This document shows, piece after piece, positions 17,769-26,852 of a stretch of 64,000 nt of DNA; within the stretch, counting starts at the first letter, position 1, and every line of letters begins with the position of its first letter. The notes under the pieces were generated by a model, which worked only from the letters and a program-made list of their open reading frames with translations, ran no database searches and was not told the DNA's origin. The stretch lies in assembly GCA_031373695.1 (NCBI GenBank), contig JANMNC010000199.1, positions 1 through 64,000 on the forward strand. Direction: 5' to 3'. A program made the position numbers and the translations under genes. Source of the stretch: Methylotenera_A sp031373695. GTDB lineage: Bacteria > Pseudomonadota > Gammaproteobacteria > Burkholderiales > Methylophilaceae.

Positions 17769-18863
17769 CTAAAACAAGCTCTCACTGACGTATAGAATAT
17801 CGTCTGCTTGCAGCAAATCGCCAGATTTAGCACTAAGCGTTTTTAATGTTCCGTCCAAATTACGTTTAATTTTAATGCCACGTTCTGTACCGCGCTGCGA
17901 TAAACCACCACCTGTAGATAGCGCCTGTGCTACGTTCATATTGCGCTCTAGCCTGAAAGCGCCTGGGCGCTGCACTTCGCCATAAATATAAAATACAGGC
18001 GTTCTAGGTACATAAATAGAATCACCGTCAGTCAGCTCAAAGTTAACTGATGTGTCACCTTTGCGATAAAGCTGGTCTACATCAATTTCTTGCTTAACGG
18101 TTTTACCGTTGCGTTTAGTAATCACAATAATATTGTCAGCACCACCTGCTGAAACGCCGCCTGCTTGCGATAAAAAATCAATCACTGTACGCACACCACT
18201 GGCTACAGAATATTTTCCTGGTCGATTAACTTGACCAAGGATAGACACCTCACGCGCATTGATATACACAATGTCATCATTATTAAGTAGCGGATTACTG
18301 ACTGCATCTGCTTTTAAAATTAAATCTCTTAAATCGTAATTTTGCTTTGTAGTTTTTCCATCCGTATTACGAATCAACGTAATCATGTCAGATCCATTGG
18401 GTGTTACACCACCTGCCATAGCAAGCACGTCAGACAAAGTGCTTGGCCTATCTAACGGGTATTTACCTGGCTTATAAACATCACCCAATACTGATACAAA
18501 CTGGCTTTGAAACTGCACAACCACCAAATTAACCTGTGCCTTTTTCACAAAACCACCTTTTTCAAGCTGCTCTGCAATTTTCTTTTCTGATGAAGCAGGA
18601 CTAAGACCACCCAATACAATTTCACCAATTAAGGGGAATGTGATGCCGCCAGCAGCTGACAACCTTGCCTCAGTAAGCAAATCTGCACTGCCATAAACAC
18701 TAATTCTAACTAAATCACCTGCACCTAAAATATAGTCACTGTTGTTACTAACTTTAGTTACATTATTAGTGTCATCCGCAGCTATACAAAGTGAACACAG
18801 TAGCGATAACAATAAAGACATCAACATTAGCGCGGCTGTTTTAAAACTAAATTTATTAATCAT
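17769..18863 (-). CDS. epsE: EpsE, outer-membrane polysaccharide export protein
   Basis: The 364-residue product has a signal peptide (about residues 1-29). A Poly_export domain beginning DYILGAGDLVRISVYG and three SLBB-type repeats follow (QFVSVLGDVYKPGKYP, EVSILGQVNRPGKYSV, VFYIYGEVQRPGAFRL). Wza-family proteins of this type form the periplasmic and outer-membrane conduit for exopolysaccharide. It has three SLBB repeats where Wza has two. No lipobox cysteine follows the signal peptide clearly: the Cys residues at 23 and 26 lie within its hydrophobic part. It is immediately downstream of epsD. Confidence 0.9.
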   Translation of the reverse strand: MINKFSFKTAALMLMSLLLSLLCSLCIAADDTNNVTKVSNNSDYILGAGDLVRISVYGSADLLTEARLSAAGGITFPLIGEIVLGGLSPASSEKKIAEQLEKGGFVKKAQVNLVVVQFQSQFVSVLGDVYKPGKYPLDRPSTLSDVLAMAGGVTPNGSDMITLIRNTDGKTTKQNYDLRDLILKADAVSNPLLNNDDIVYINAREVSILGQVNRPGKYSVASGVRTVIDFLSQAGGVSAGGADNIIVITKRNGKTVKQEIDVDQLYRKGDTSVNFELTDGDSIYVPRTPVFYIYGEVQRPGAFRLERNMNVAQALSTGGGLSQRGTERGIKIKRNLDGTLKTLSAKSGDLLQADDILYVSESLF

Positions 18864-18903
18864 GCCAACAACAATCCTTTTTAATTAGCCTGCAAGCAAG
18901 AAA

Positions 18904-19938
18904 TTACAAGCCTGCCAAGCCTTTATCCATATTTGATTCTGCTGCCTTAGATTTTTTAGCTGTATTAGCTTTGGCTTGGTCTGGCGACTCTGTAGGTATT
19001 TGCACAGCTGGCTCTGATGCATCTTGCTTTTTAATCGCGATCGGCGCGGCCTGATCGTTCTTTTTCATATCAGAAAATGCACCAATAAACTCAACTTTAG
19101 CTTTTTGGTTAAGTGCCAACATCTCACTTTTTGCTAATGCCGTTTTATTTTGGTTCATAAAATACTGCTCAATAATAGGCGTAGCTTTTTCGCGCGTGAT
19201 TGGCACAGATTGCGATGCCGCCAAATGCACAATGTTAAGTGAACGTCCAGTTGGTACCGCCAAAAATTCACCATCTTTAAGTGGCTGAATTTTCTTTAAA
19301 AGCGCAAGTGGCAACTGTTCAGCCGCACGCACATTACTATTAGCGTTAAATGGGTAATTTTTTGACTTTAACCAATTGGCTATTTCGTTAATATTTTTCA
19401 TGCTTGCAATGTTATTGGTAATTTCGGCATGCTTATCTTGGGTTATATCTACCACCAGCTCTTGCAGACGAAATACGCGACGCTTTTCAAAAAGCTCTGG
19501 ATTCTCTTGGTAAAAAGTATCTATTTTTGCAGCAGATGGCTTAGCTGCCTTTGACATTAACTGCTCTAGGTAAGCCTGAGCTAAAATTTCATTTTTAGAG
19601 GCTTCTAAGGCTTGTAAAATACGTGGGTCACGATCTAGTTTTGCTTCTAGTGCCTTTTGCTTAAGCAACTGTTGGTCTACTAAGCGCGCCAATATTTGCT
19701 TGGCAGCCTCTTTGCTTTGCGTCTCGTTTAGTTGCGCTTGATTCGCTTGTGCCATGCGGCCAAGCTGAAAGTTAATTTGATGAATCGATATTTCATCATC
19801 ATTTACTTTGGCAACCACTTGCGTTTGTGTTTTGCTAGCTTCAGTTTTTTCTTTTTCGCCACAGGCTGATAGCACAAGTGAGGAACTGATTAATAGCAAC
19901 AATAAATACGGGGCTGGAGATTGCATATTCTCTTTCAT
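18904..19938 (-). CDS. epsD: EpsD, lipoprotein of the peptidyl-prolyl isomerase/SurA-like family
   Basis: This 344-residue protein begins with a signal peptide ending in a lipobox, SSLVLSACGEKE, so it is probably a lipoprotein. The body (VVAKVNDDEISIHQINFQL, LVDQQLLKQKALEAKLDRDPRI) resembles the SurA-type N-terminal chaperone region. The EpsD family is annotated as peptidyl-prolyl cis-trans isomerase, but the parvulin core here is hard to see and catalysis is uncertain. It likely helps folding of export proteins. It is the first gene after a terminator, so a promoter probably lies in 19939-20036, where a TTGACA hexamer is visible but its -10 partner is not convincing. An ATG four codons downstream, after AAAGAG, is an alternative start. 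Confidence 0.85.
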   Translation of the reverse strand: MKENMQSPAPYLLLLLISSSLVLSACGEKEKTEASKTQTQVVAKVNDDEISIHQINFQLGRMAQANQAQLNETQSKEAAKQILARLVDQQLLKQKALEAKLDRDPRILQALEASKNEILAQAYLEQLMSKAAKPSAAKIDTFYQENPELFEKRRVFRLQELVVDITQDKHAEITNNIASMKNINEIANWLKSKNYPFNANSNVRAAEQLPLALLKKIQPLKDGEFLAVPTGRSLNIVHLAASQSVPITREKATPIIEQYFMNQNKTALAKSEMLALNQKAKVEFIGAFSDMKKNDQAAPIAIKKQDASEPAVQIPTESPDQAKANTAKKSKAAESNMDKGLAGL

Positions 19939-20036
19939 TTATTAGTAAACTGTTGCTACTATAAGAAGAAAATATGACTTTAATATGTCAAAAATAAGTA
20001 GAATTTATGATGAAACTTAAGAACGTTTCTAGAATA

Positions 20037-20066
20037 AAAAGCGGCCCAATACTGTTGGCAGCTTTT
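20037..20066 (-). terminator. Intrinsic terminator after the PEP-CTERM gene
   Basis: A 10-bp stem (AAAAGCGGCC against GGCAGCTTTT, one mismatch) has a 10-base loop. On the minus strand it ends in GCTTTTTATT. It lies 18 bp after the PEP-CTERM stop codon and separates epsL/PEP-CTERM from the epsD transcription unit. The T-tract on the plus strand is shorter. Confidence 0.75.
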
Positions 20067-20083
20067 AAGATTACAATTTAATG

Positions 20084-20836
20084 TTATCTATTGTTTTTTC
20101 GGCGCGAGGCCATCATACCTAACAAAAACAAACCTGCTGATAAAGAGCTCCAAACACCTGGTTCAGGCACTGCAGAAGTTACTATCAGACCAACACCAAT
20201 TGCTTTTTTCTCAATAAATGCTTGCTCAGGGCCTACACCTGCCTCGGTATAAGCTGTAAGCAGGTTTTCTACCGTAATGTTAACGATGTTGGCATTGCTC
20301 AACCAACCAGTAAGGCCTGATTTTGAGGCCGTGCTGTTAGTAATCGATGCTGATGCCTGCCAATCATGATTGCTACCGTCGATAATATTGAGTGGCGTGG
20401 CACTAGAAACAATTAATGAGCTTGACGTATTAGTGGCAGCAAAATTAGCACCGTCAAAAGCACGTAACTGGCCATTTACACTAACAAAACTATCGGCACC
20501 ACGTAAAATATAGTCACCAAACTCTGTTAAATCAATTGAGCCAAACTTAAAACCGCCTTTTGCAACAAGCTGCATGCCATTGATGGTTGAGTTGGTGGTA
20601 GCGATGCCCAAACCATTAAGTGATTCGGCCTTGAAGTTATTAGGTGTGAAAAAAATATTATTACCAGCTAAAGTGGGCGACCCAAACAAGCCTAACTTGG
20701 TATCATCGTAAATCACATCAAAATCTGTGCCTGCTATAGTTTGAATAGCCGCAAACGCTGGCGATGCAATTAACAAACCAAATACAAAACTAATTAAATT
20801 TATTTTCACGATTGCCCCAAATTTCAGTTTAAACAT
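20084..20836 (-). CDS. PEP-CTERM sorting-domain protein
   Basis: This 250-residue exported protein has a signal peptide ending near ASPAFA and a C-terminal sorting signal. The signal consists of the motif VPEPGVW, a hydrophobic helix (SSLSAGLFLLGMMA) and a basic tail (SRRKNNR). It is a predicted substrate of the exosortase encoded 5 kb downstream. The mature part is beta-rich and has no domain I recognise. The ATG at 20836 lacks a good ribosome-binding site. A GTG at 20809 preceded by TTGGGGC would give the tidier signal peptide MKINLISFVFGLLIASPAFA. A regulon palindrome lies 56 bp upstream of the ATG. Confidence 0.88.
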   Translation of the reverse strand: MFKLKFGAIVKINLISFVFGLLIASPAFAAIQTIAGTDFDVIYDDTKLGLFGSPTLAGNNIFFTPNNFKAESLNGLGIATTNSTINGMQLVAKGGFKFGSIDLTEFGDYILRGADSFVSVNGQLRAFDGANFAATNTSSSLIVSSATPLNIIDGSNHDWQASASITNSTASKSGLTGWLSNANIVNITVENLLTAYTEAGVGPEQAFIEKKAIGVGLIVTSAVPEPGVWSSLSAGLFLLGMMASRRKNNR

Positions 20837-20884
20837 TTACAACCGTAATATATAAGGCGCAAGTGACAAGCTATTGAATTAATC

Positions 20885-20900
20885 TAGTCCGTTCGGCTTA
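20885..20900. promoter_or_regulatory. Regulon palindrome upstream of PEP-CTERM gene (site 1)
   Basis: The 16-mer TAGTCCGTTCGGCTTA matches the core TAGTCCGAACGGACTA at 12 of 16 positions; two differences are the central AA/TT, which is the same site read on the other strand. It is centred 56 bp before the PEP-CTERM ATG, in the gap after epsL. Confidence 0.6.
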
Positions 20901-20934
20901 GCTAAACCTGCTTATTTAAAAATCATATCTACGT

Positions 20935-22143
20935 TTAAAAATCGTACCTCAAAGTGAAGTTGATATTATTAAATTGATAGCTCTGGCTGTCGATGCTTGA
21001 GGTGCGCTTTTCGCCTTGATATTGCAATTGCACTAAAGACCTAGCTGTAGGCAGATATTGCAAAGATAAATTAGCTGTTATTGACTCATCATCGCGGTCG
21101 CTGCTGTTAGCTGTTAAAAAGCCAGTATTACCTAAGTAATCTCGCTCTTCAAAACCTAAACCGCCACGCAAAGCAACTTTGCTTGTAATGTTCCAGCTTG
21201 AGTTAAAATTTGCGCCCGTAGCTTGCACGTAGTTTGATTCAATATCTTCAATGGGTGATACTTCTTTATAGGCTGATACACCAACATTTACCTTGCCTGA
21301 GAGTGCATAATCAACAATCCAGCGCTGACTAAAACCACTAAAATCACGTTGTGATTTATCTTTATATGCGATGCTCACTTGCGACAAACGTGTGCTGATT
21401 CTAGTTTTTTGACTAGGCTGCCAAGCCGCTGTGGCAATAATAGACTCTAACTTGCTTTCATTTCCAAAAAAGAATTGTGTCGCGCCTTCTCTATTAGGAT
21501 AGCTAGACTCATTGATGCGATAAGACAAGCCAAGCTGGGTTGCTAGCGTATTTTGATAACGCACGCCAGTTTCAAAAACCTCATCTTTTCTATCTTGTGA
21601 AATAAAACTACTGAGTTCATTTTCGGTTTCTGTATGCTCACCTGTCGCATGCAATGTCCAATCTGGTTGTAAGCTCCAGTTAATACTCGCCGACTTACGG
21701 GTAGAAGTTCTGGTATTTTTAACAGGGCTTCTAACTTCGTTAAAGCCCGCTATACCTTCACTTTTACTGGTGTTTAATACGCCATAAAAGTCGTTACCTA
21801 GGCGCCAATTCCAGCCTAAGCCATATGAATTACCAGTGTTATCCAAAAGATCAAATCGATTGTACTTACTCTCGTTAATATTGGCAGATAGTGTGACCAA
21901 CTGCCTACTTAACCTTAAATTTGCATTAGCACCAAAATCAATGCGCTTAACCAAATCGGCTGTTTCAGACGAGCCAAAAGCGGCTTGCGCCTGTGTGGGC
22001 GATGAAAAGCGAAATACATTATCATCATAATTAACACTGGTACTTATATAAGGCGTTACATCCACAATGCCTTCAGCAAATATGGGTGTAGCAACTAACA
22101 GCAAGCACCAGAAAGGTACTTTTTTAAGCCCATTACTTAACAT
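20935..22143 (-). CDS. epsL: EpsL, outer-membrane beta-barrel of the exopolysaccharide system
   Basis: The 402-residue protein has a signal peptide (MLSNGLKKVPFWCLLLVATPIFA). It continues as alternating amphipathic strands with an aromatic C-terminal strand ending in YDF, as expected for an outer-membrane barrel. The early motif DVTPYISTSVNYDDNVFR is typical of the EpsL family linked to exosortase B loci. It probably serves in polymer transport across, or anchoring at, the outer membrane. The ATG at 22143 overlaps the stop of the CPBP gene (TAATG), which decides this start over the longer reading frame. Confidence 0.85.
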   Translation of the reverse strand: MLSNGLKKVPFWCLLLVATPIFAEGIVDVTPYISTSVNYDDNVFRFSSPTQAQAAFGSSETADLVKRIDFGANANLRLSRQLVTLSANINESKYNRFDLLDNTGNSYGLGWNWRLGNDFYGVLNTSKSEGIAGFNEVRSPVKNTRTSTRKSASINWSLQPDWTLHATGEHTETENELSSFISQDRKDEVFETGVRYQNTLATQLGLSYRINESSYPNREGATQFFFGNESKLESIIATAAWQPSQKTRISTRLSQVSIAYKDKSQRDFSGFSQRWIVDYALSGKVNVGVSAYKEVSPIEDIESNYVQATGANFNSSWNITSKVALRGGLGFEERDYLGNTGFLTANSSDRDDESITANLSLQYLPTARSLVQLQYQGEKRTSSIDSQSYQFNNINFTLRYDF

Positions 22144-22814
22144 TACCAATACTGCCAATGTCCAGTAAAAACAATCCAAACACCCAGTAAAGCATTGGTT
22201 ACCGCATGTGCAAAAATAGGTATCCACAGGTTTCTATAGGTTTTGTACAGCTCACCATAAACCAACCCAGCAAATAAACCTGCCAACCATAAGTTATGCT
22301 CTAAGGCAAATAGGCAAGCGCTACCTACATAAGCGTAGCCTGATATTCTTTGTGGAGATACTTTAAGAAAGTTTTCATTATCAAACCAGCGCATAATGAA
22401 CGAGCGCCAAAAAAGCTCTTCCATAACAGGCACTAGCAAAGCCGCACCTAATAAGCGAATAGATACCCAAAAAATGGCTTCTAATTGGCTAGCATTCTGA
22501 AACGGATTAAAGCCTTGTGTATCATTACCCCCCATCCAGTTGGGGTATGGGAATATCCAAATGACAAAAACCATTAACCCTGCAATGCCTGCGTACAAAA
22601 AGTCTTCGGCTGCAGGCTTTATCTTTAGCTCTACGTATTCGCGCCAAAAATAAGTAATTAGCGCTAATACCACAGCAATTCTAATCACGTATAACCACTT
22701 AGCATCAACCTGCAACCAATTGAATAGTTGGGTTAAATAATCACCAAGCGCTAAAAATAAAATAAAAACTGCAAAGGGTAATGCTCTAGCAAGCACTGTA
22801 CGTTCTATCGCCAT
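22143..22814 (-). CDS. CPBP-family (CAAX-like) membrane protease, exosortase-associated
   Basis: This 223-residue protein has about seven hydrophobic segments and the ABI/CPBP motifs. EELFWRSF supplies the paired Glu132-Glu133 and Arg137, LEHNLW supplies His173, and IPIFAHAVTN supplies His203. Such proteins are intramembrane metal-dependent endopeptidases. A subgroup is encoded with PEP-CTERM/exosortase systems, though its substrate is not known. It is translationally coupled to epsL. A role in processing sorted proteins or trimming the remnant hydrophobic helix is an inference. Confidence 0.85.
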   Translation of the reverse strand: MAIERTVLARALPFAVFILFLALGDYLTQLFNWLQVDAKWLYVIRIAVVLALITYFWREYVELKIKPAAEDFLYAGIAGLMVFVIWIFPYPNWMGGNDTQGFNPFQNASQLEAIFWVSIRLLGAALLVPVMEELFWRSFIMRWFDNENFLKVSPQRISGYAYVGSACLFALEHNLWLAGLFAGLVYGELYKTYRNLWIPIFAHAVTNALLGVWIVFTGHWQYW

Positions 22815-22909
22815 GTTTTGCTCACAATTAAAACATGTATGTTACGTAGCTATTATGACGGTATTATTTCTTTGTCATATTTGAGAAAGTAATGCAGCAC
22901 TTATTAAAA

Positions 22910-23605
22910 CTAGTAAGCCAATTTTTTGCTGCTAAATTTTTCGTCGTCAAGTTTATCTTGATGATTTTGCAGTATATTTTCTAAATCAACTCGCTTTAAC
23001 TGAAAAAACTGCTCTTTGCGCATAGCCGCTTCATAACTACTTGGCTTGTCATAAATGTTTATTAAGTCTGATCCAAATTGATGTAATTTAGTATTTTTTA
23101 CCTCACAAGTATTCAGTAATTTAGTCGTGTCAGCCAGATTGGTTGAGATAGTTTTACGTTGATTATCGTTAAATTTCAAATCTGCCAAAGCCTGTGTGTG
23201 CAACACTTTTAAATCTGCTAAGTTTTTTTGTGTTTCCTCTAAATTGGTTTGCGTTTGCAGTAGCTTTGTTTCAACCGCTAGTTTCTCGTCTTTAGTTTTT
23301 GTAAGCTCGGTTTGTAAGTTTTTAGTTTTGCGCTCAGACAACACCAATTGATTATTTAGCTTGGTTAGCTCTTCATCTTTAAATTTTAATTGATCATCTA
23401 ACTGTTTTTTTTGCAAATCAAACTGCGCCTGCATATTGGTTCTTTCCAACGCCATGTCTTGCTGCATTTTTTGCATCATTAATGCAGCACGCCTTGCAGA
23501 TTTATCTTTTTTTTCGGCGGCCAATACGCTTTGTGGGAAAATAAACCCTGCCACTAAAGCCATAATTAGCAAACCAATAATTTTTTGAGTAAGCTTTAAT
23601 TCCAT
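22910..23605 (-). CDS. Periplasmic coiled-coil protein of the TonB/porin cluster
   Basis: The product has about 231 residues. A signal peptide (ending near SVLAAEKK) is followed by about 130 residues of heptad-rich sequence (LKFKDEELTKLNNQLVLSE, LQTQTNLEETQKNLADL) forming a long coiled coil, and then a short C-terminal domain with one Cys. I do not recognise a family. The ATG at 23605 has a GAGAG sequence upstream and lies 13 bp after the porin stop, so the two are co-transcribed. It may scaffold or space the porin/TonB complex in the periplasm; this is inferred only from position. Confidence 0.6.
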   Translation of the reverse strand: MELKLTQKIIGLLIMALVAGFIFPQSVLAAEKKDKSARRAALMMQKMQQDMALERTNMQAQFDLQKKQLDDQLKFKDEELTKLNNQLVLSERKTKNLQTELTKTKDEKLAVETKLLQTQTNLEETQKNLADLKVLHTQALADLKFNDNQRKTISTNLADTTKLLNTCEVKNTKLHQFGSDLINIYDKPSSYEAAMRKEQFFQLKRVDLENILQNHQDKLDDEKFSSKKLAY

Positions 23606-23617
23606 TTTCACTCTCAA

Positions 23618-25252
23618 TTAAAATTTAGCAATAAAATCGAGCAAGAACACATCAATACCTAGTGTAGGGCCGCTGATGGTATCAGTACTGAAATAACGCG
23701 CGCTTAGCCAAGCGTTTTTATCCAAGCCATATTGCCCAGATAACAACCAACCTTTAGCATCTGAACCGCCTGAGTGAAAATTAGAGTCGGTTAAGCCATC
23801 TAAAACCGCATCTGCTTCAATATATTTGTATCCCAAAGCAACTTGCCAATCATGCTTTTTCACTTCAATATTCGCTGGCGCTGAAAAGCTGTTGTGACCA
23901 ACATCTAAGCGTAATTGGTAGCCATCTGTTTCGTCTTTATAGCTGTTGCCAGTGCGCTTACGTATTTCATCCGCATCAAAACCAATGTTCTTCACATAAT
24001 CGCCTGTCAAAGTAACATGCACAGGGCTAAATGTCATGAGATCTACTTGGCCGGTTAAATTGATTTGCTCAAATTTAGAGGCCAAAGCAATTTGGCTTAC
24101 ACCTGGTGTGACAAGCCCACTATTAAGTGTGTTGATATTAAAAGTGTTGTTACCCTTTTGCCTAAATGCAGGCACGGTTGCATTAAAAAAATCTAAACCA
24201 GTAGGGTTTGATTGCCCTTCTACATTTTTGTAATCATGGTAAGCAACCGCTAAACGTGCAGTGGTTTTATCTGCCGCTTTCCACTGAATACCTGTTTGCA
24301 ATGAATACAGCCATTTATCATCTGCTTTATTCACTTCAGAGGATTGAATCTCTTCTAAGGGAAAAGCGCCAATAGTAGTGAATGTAGACCAACGCTCATT
24401 AATTTTAGGATTAAAGGTTGCCACAACACCGTCAAAAGCCAAATCAGGATCCCACAGCAAATCTGTGTGAAAAAACGGATTAGCAAAACGACCACCTTCT
24501 AATGTAGCCCAATCGGTAGGCTTAGCTTTTAAAAATGCGCGATCTAAACCAAACACAAATTTGCCTTGTAAAATACCTTCGGTCTGATTTGGGGTTAAAG
24601 GGGTATTTAAAAAACCAGTAGTAAATTGCAAGCCACCTGTTAGCCAATCGTTAACTTTGACTTCAGCCCCTAAACGGGCTCTTAATCGTAATCGCCTGCG
24701 CTCTTCAGATGAGTTAAGTATATTGGCGTTACGCAATGGGTTATTTAAAACCGCAATTGATGCATTATTGTCACTGAATGAGTCATTTTGATAGCGTAAA
24801 CGTATGTCACCATTAAATGCAATCCTATCCAACCAACTCGGCAAACCCAGACGCTCACCCGCCTTATAGTTAAGCTTTGCCATCACATCTTTTTTAATTT
24901 CTTCGCGCATTTCTTTTTTAACGTGCTCTGGCACATATTGCACACGTACCGATTTTTCGTCTTGTGCTATACCCGCTTCAGGGTTAGTAGCATCTGCAGC
25001 CTCTTTTGCCCTAGCTTGCTTGACTTGTTTGGCGGCATCTTCAGTGGCTTTTTTCACTATTGCATCAGCCTTATCTTTATTAAGCACACCTTCTTGCACT
25101 AACAAATCGATTAAATTCGTAGTAGTTGCTTTTAATTGCTCTAGCGATTCACGCTCATCTGCAATGGCTAGGTTTGCATTTGCAATTAAGCCTATTGTTA
25201 ACAGAGTTGCTGTTGCAAGCTTGTTGATTGGCAAATTATGTGTATTTAGCAT
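23618..25252 (-). CDS. Putative porin with N-terminal coiled-coil
   Basis: The 544-residue protein has a signal peptide ending at ANLAIA. A helical region (about 35-120) follows, with TTTNLIDLLVQEGVLNKDKADAIVKKA, like the trimerising segment of the Putative_porin family. A long barrel then runs from FNGDIRLRYQND to the C-terminal Phe (FLLDFIAKF). There is no TonB box or plug domain that I can see, so it is not an ordinary TonB-dependent receptor. It lies 28 bp downstream of tonB. I chose ATG at 25252 over a GTG four codons upstream. Substrate unknown. Confidence 0.75.
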   Translation of the reverse strand: MLNTHNLPINKLATATLLTIGLIANANLAIADERESLEQLKATTTNLIDLLVQEGVLNKDKADAIVKKATEDAAKQVKQARAKEAADATNPEAGIAQDEKSVRVQYVPEHVKKEMREEIKKDVMAKLNYKAGERLGLPSWLDRIAFNGDIRLRYQNDSFSDNNASIAVLNNPLRNANILNSSEERRRLRLRARLGAEVKVNDWLTGGLQFTTGFLNTPLTPNQTEGILQGKFVFGLDRAFLKAKPTDWATLEGGRFANPFFHTDLLWDPDLAFDGVVATFNPKINERWSTFTTIGAFPLEEIQSSEVNKADDKWLYSLQTGIQWKAADKTTARLAVAYHDYKNVEGQSNPTGLDFFNATVPAFRQKGNNTFNINTLNSGLVTPGVSQIALASKFEQINLTGQVDLMTFSPVHVTLTGDYVKNIGFDADEIRKRTGNSYKDETDGYQLRLDVGHNSFSAPANIEVKKHDWQVALGYKYIEADAVLDGLTDSNFHSGGSDAKGWLLSGQYGLDKNAWLSARYFSTDTISGPTLGIDVFLLDFIAKF

Positions 25253-25292
25253 GCTTAATCTCACTGATTTCTGATTAATATTGTGTTTATAT

Positions 25293-26009
25293 TTAACCCA
25301 TTTTGCGCGCAGTGATGCGTAGCTTAATGGGTTGCGGCATATTTTCTGGGGGGGCTTCGCGCATGGCGGGCATGTTATCTAATGCAGTTTTTACAGCTTG
25401 TTCAATTTCTGGGTTAGCGTCAGATTGCGCCCACTCTAATTTCTCTATATCGCCATTTTTTTTCAACCAAACACTAACTATCAATTTATATTGGCCTTGG
25501 GCTAATTTTTTATCTTTTTCTAGTGCTGTTTCTATTTGATTTTTTACAATACCGGCATACCAGTTAAATTTGGCACCACCATCAGAACCAATAGTTTTAA
25601 CATCACCACCTTTGTAATCGTTGTTAACAGTGCCTGCCGCAAAAGCACTTGGTCCATCACCCGCAGGGCCTTCCATTTTTATCTGTTCAGCCGGCGGTGC
25701 TTCTGCAGGTTTAGGTTGCTCTACTTTCATTTCTTTAGGCGCATCTGGTTTAGGCTGTTCTTTAGGTGGCTCTTTTGGTGGTGGAGGCGGCGGGGGTGGA
25801 GGCGTGTCAGGGATTAATTTAATCGTTGTCACCTGTTTTTTCATTGTTGATCCACCAGACATTAAGGTGCTAATGCCATAGCCAATACTTGCCAACACAA
25901 CGATTATGACTAGCGCAACAGCAATACGCTTCAACCAAATGCGTACCAGTGACTCGTCGTCTTCATCATCTAATATGGGGTCGTGTGCTGTGTTAAAAGT
26001 TGCTTGCAT
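25293..26009 (-). CDS. tonB: TonB-like energy transducer
   Basis: This 238-residue protein has a cytoplasmic N-terminus, one membrane helix (about residues 28-52), a proline-rich periplasmic spacer with eight consecutive prolines followed by repeated P-K-E/P-K-P units, and a C-terminal TonB-type domain (GQYKLIVSVWLKKNGDIEKLEWAQ). TonB couples the proton-motive force, through ExbB/ExbD, to an outer-membrane partner. The gene is directly downstream of two exbD genes with a gap of 10 bp. The partner is not a classic receptor in this window, which makes its target uncertain. Confidence 0.83.
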   Translation of the reverse strand: MQATFNTAHDPILDDEDDESLVRIWLKRIAVALVIIVVLASIGYGISTLMSGGSTMKKQVTTIKLIPDTPPPPPPPPPKEPPKEQPKPDAPKEMKVEQPKPAEAPPAEQIKMEGPAGDGPSAFAAGTVNNDYKGGDVKTIGSDGGAKFNWYAGIVKNQIETALEKDKKLAQGQYKLIVSVWLKKNGDIEKLEWAQSDANPEIEQAVKTALDNMPAMREAPPENMPQPIKLRITARKMG

Positions 26010-26018
26010 GGTTAAGCC

Positions 26019-26423
26019 TTAAGACCCTATTCGACCCGTAACTAATCCTACATTTTCAATTTGTAGCTTATTTACCAAGTCAATTACACTCACAACGCCT
26101 GCATAAGGTGCCTTTGCGTCACCTTTAATCATCACATTAAATTTTTCATCCGCTACTTTGGCAGCACTTAATTGGCTTTCAAGCTCAGCCATGCTCACAC
26201 CAGCACCATTAATGGTGACACCGCCACCTTGTTGCACTTGAACAATTTTTATATCATGTTTTTCAGTGCTAGGCTTGTTAGACGGCTTAGGCAGGTTCAT
26301 GGTTAAACCTTGCACACCTGCGGTGGTCATCAAAATAAAAATTACCAGCAGTACATAGGCCAAATCGAGCATTGGCGTGATGTTGATGGTATCGTATGGT
26401 TGTGCATCGTTTTGTACTTGCAT
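26019..26423 (-). CDS. exbD: ExbD/TolR family protein, second copy
   Basis: The 134-residue product has one N-terminal membrane helix with the ExbD signature ITPMLDLAYVLLVIFILMTT, in which the Asp is the proton-path residue, and a periplasmic domain. It differs from its neighbour at 26439-26849 over most of the periplasmic part, so the two probably form a heteromeric ExbD pair. The AAAGG ribosome-binding sequence lies upstream at a slightly long spacing. Confidence 0.88.
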   Translation of the reverse strand: MQVQNDAQPYDTINITPMLDLAYVLLVIFILMTTAGVQGLTMNLPKPSNKPSTEKHDIKIVQVQQGGGVTINGAGVSMAELESQLSAAKVADEKFNVMIKGDAKAPYAGVVSVIDLVNKLQIENVGLVTGRIGS

Positions 26424-26438
26424 AATTAATTCAAACCT

Positions 26439-26849
26439 TTAACCAGCCACTTTTTTAGTTACCAAGCCTACTTCAGTAATATCCAGTTTCTTGCAAATCT
26501 CTAGCACTTCGGCTACTTTTTCATAATGTGCGGCGGCGTCACCTTTTAGCACAACTGGCAGCTCTGGATTGCCACTTTTAAATTCACCCAAACGCTGCTC
26601 TAACATCGCCATATCTACTGGGTAGGCATCTAGATAAACGCTACCGTCACTGGTAATAGTGATAGCACGCATCTGAGGTTTGGCTAGCGCTGCAGAATTA
26701 ACAGTCTCAGGCGTATCTACTTTTACGCCTTGCACCGATGCGGTTGTCATGATGATAAAAATCACCAGTAATACATAAGCCAGATCCAACATTGGCGTAA
26801 TGTTAATCTCGTCGTATAGCTGGTTCTCTTCTTTTATACCTTCTGACAT
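26439..26849 (-). CDS. exbD: ExbD/TolR family protein, first copy
   Basis: This 136-residue protein has the same layout as its neighbour: membrane helix with ITPMLDLAYVLLVIFIIMTT and a periplasmic domain (ITSDGSVYLDAYPVDMAMLEQRL, LKGDAAAHYEKVAEVLEICKKL). It begins 3 bp after the ExbB-fusion stop codon. Two ExbD copies with one ExbB and one TonB are seen in several proteobacterial TonB systems, where the second ExbD has a specialised role. Confidence 0.88.
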   Translation of the reverse strand: MSEGIKEENQLYDEINITPMLDLAYVLLVIFIIMTTASVQGVKVDTPETVNSAALAKPQMRAITITSDGSVYLDAYPVDMAMLEQRLGEFKSGNPELPVVLKGDAAAHYEKVAEVLEICKKLDITEVGLVTKKVAG

Positions 26850-26852
26850 AGC

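Noticed and set aside
23618..25252. TonB-dependent receptor
   Set aside because: It lacks a plug domain and TonB box; the N-terminal coiled-coil plus barrel fits a general porin.
25536..25881. Plus-strand Arg/Trp- and Gly-rich reading frames opposite tonB
   Set aside because: They are the antisense of the proline-rich TonB spacer (poly-Pro codons read as Gly or Arg/Trp) and have no ribosome-binding site.
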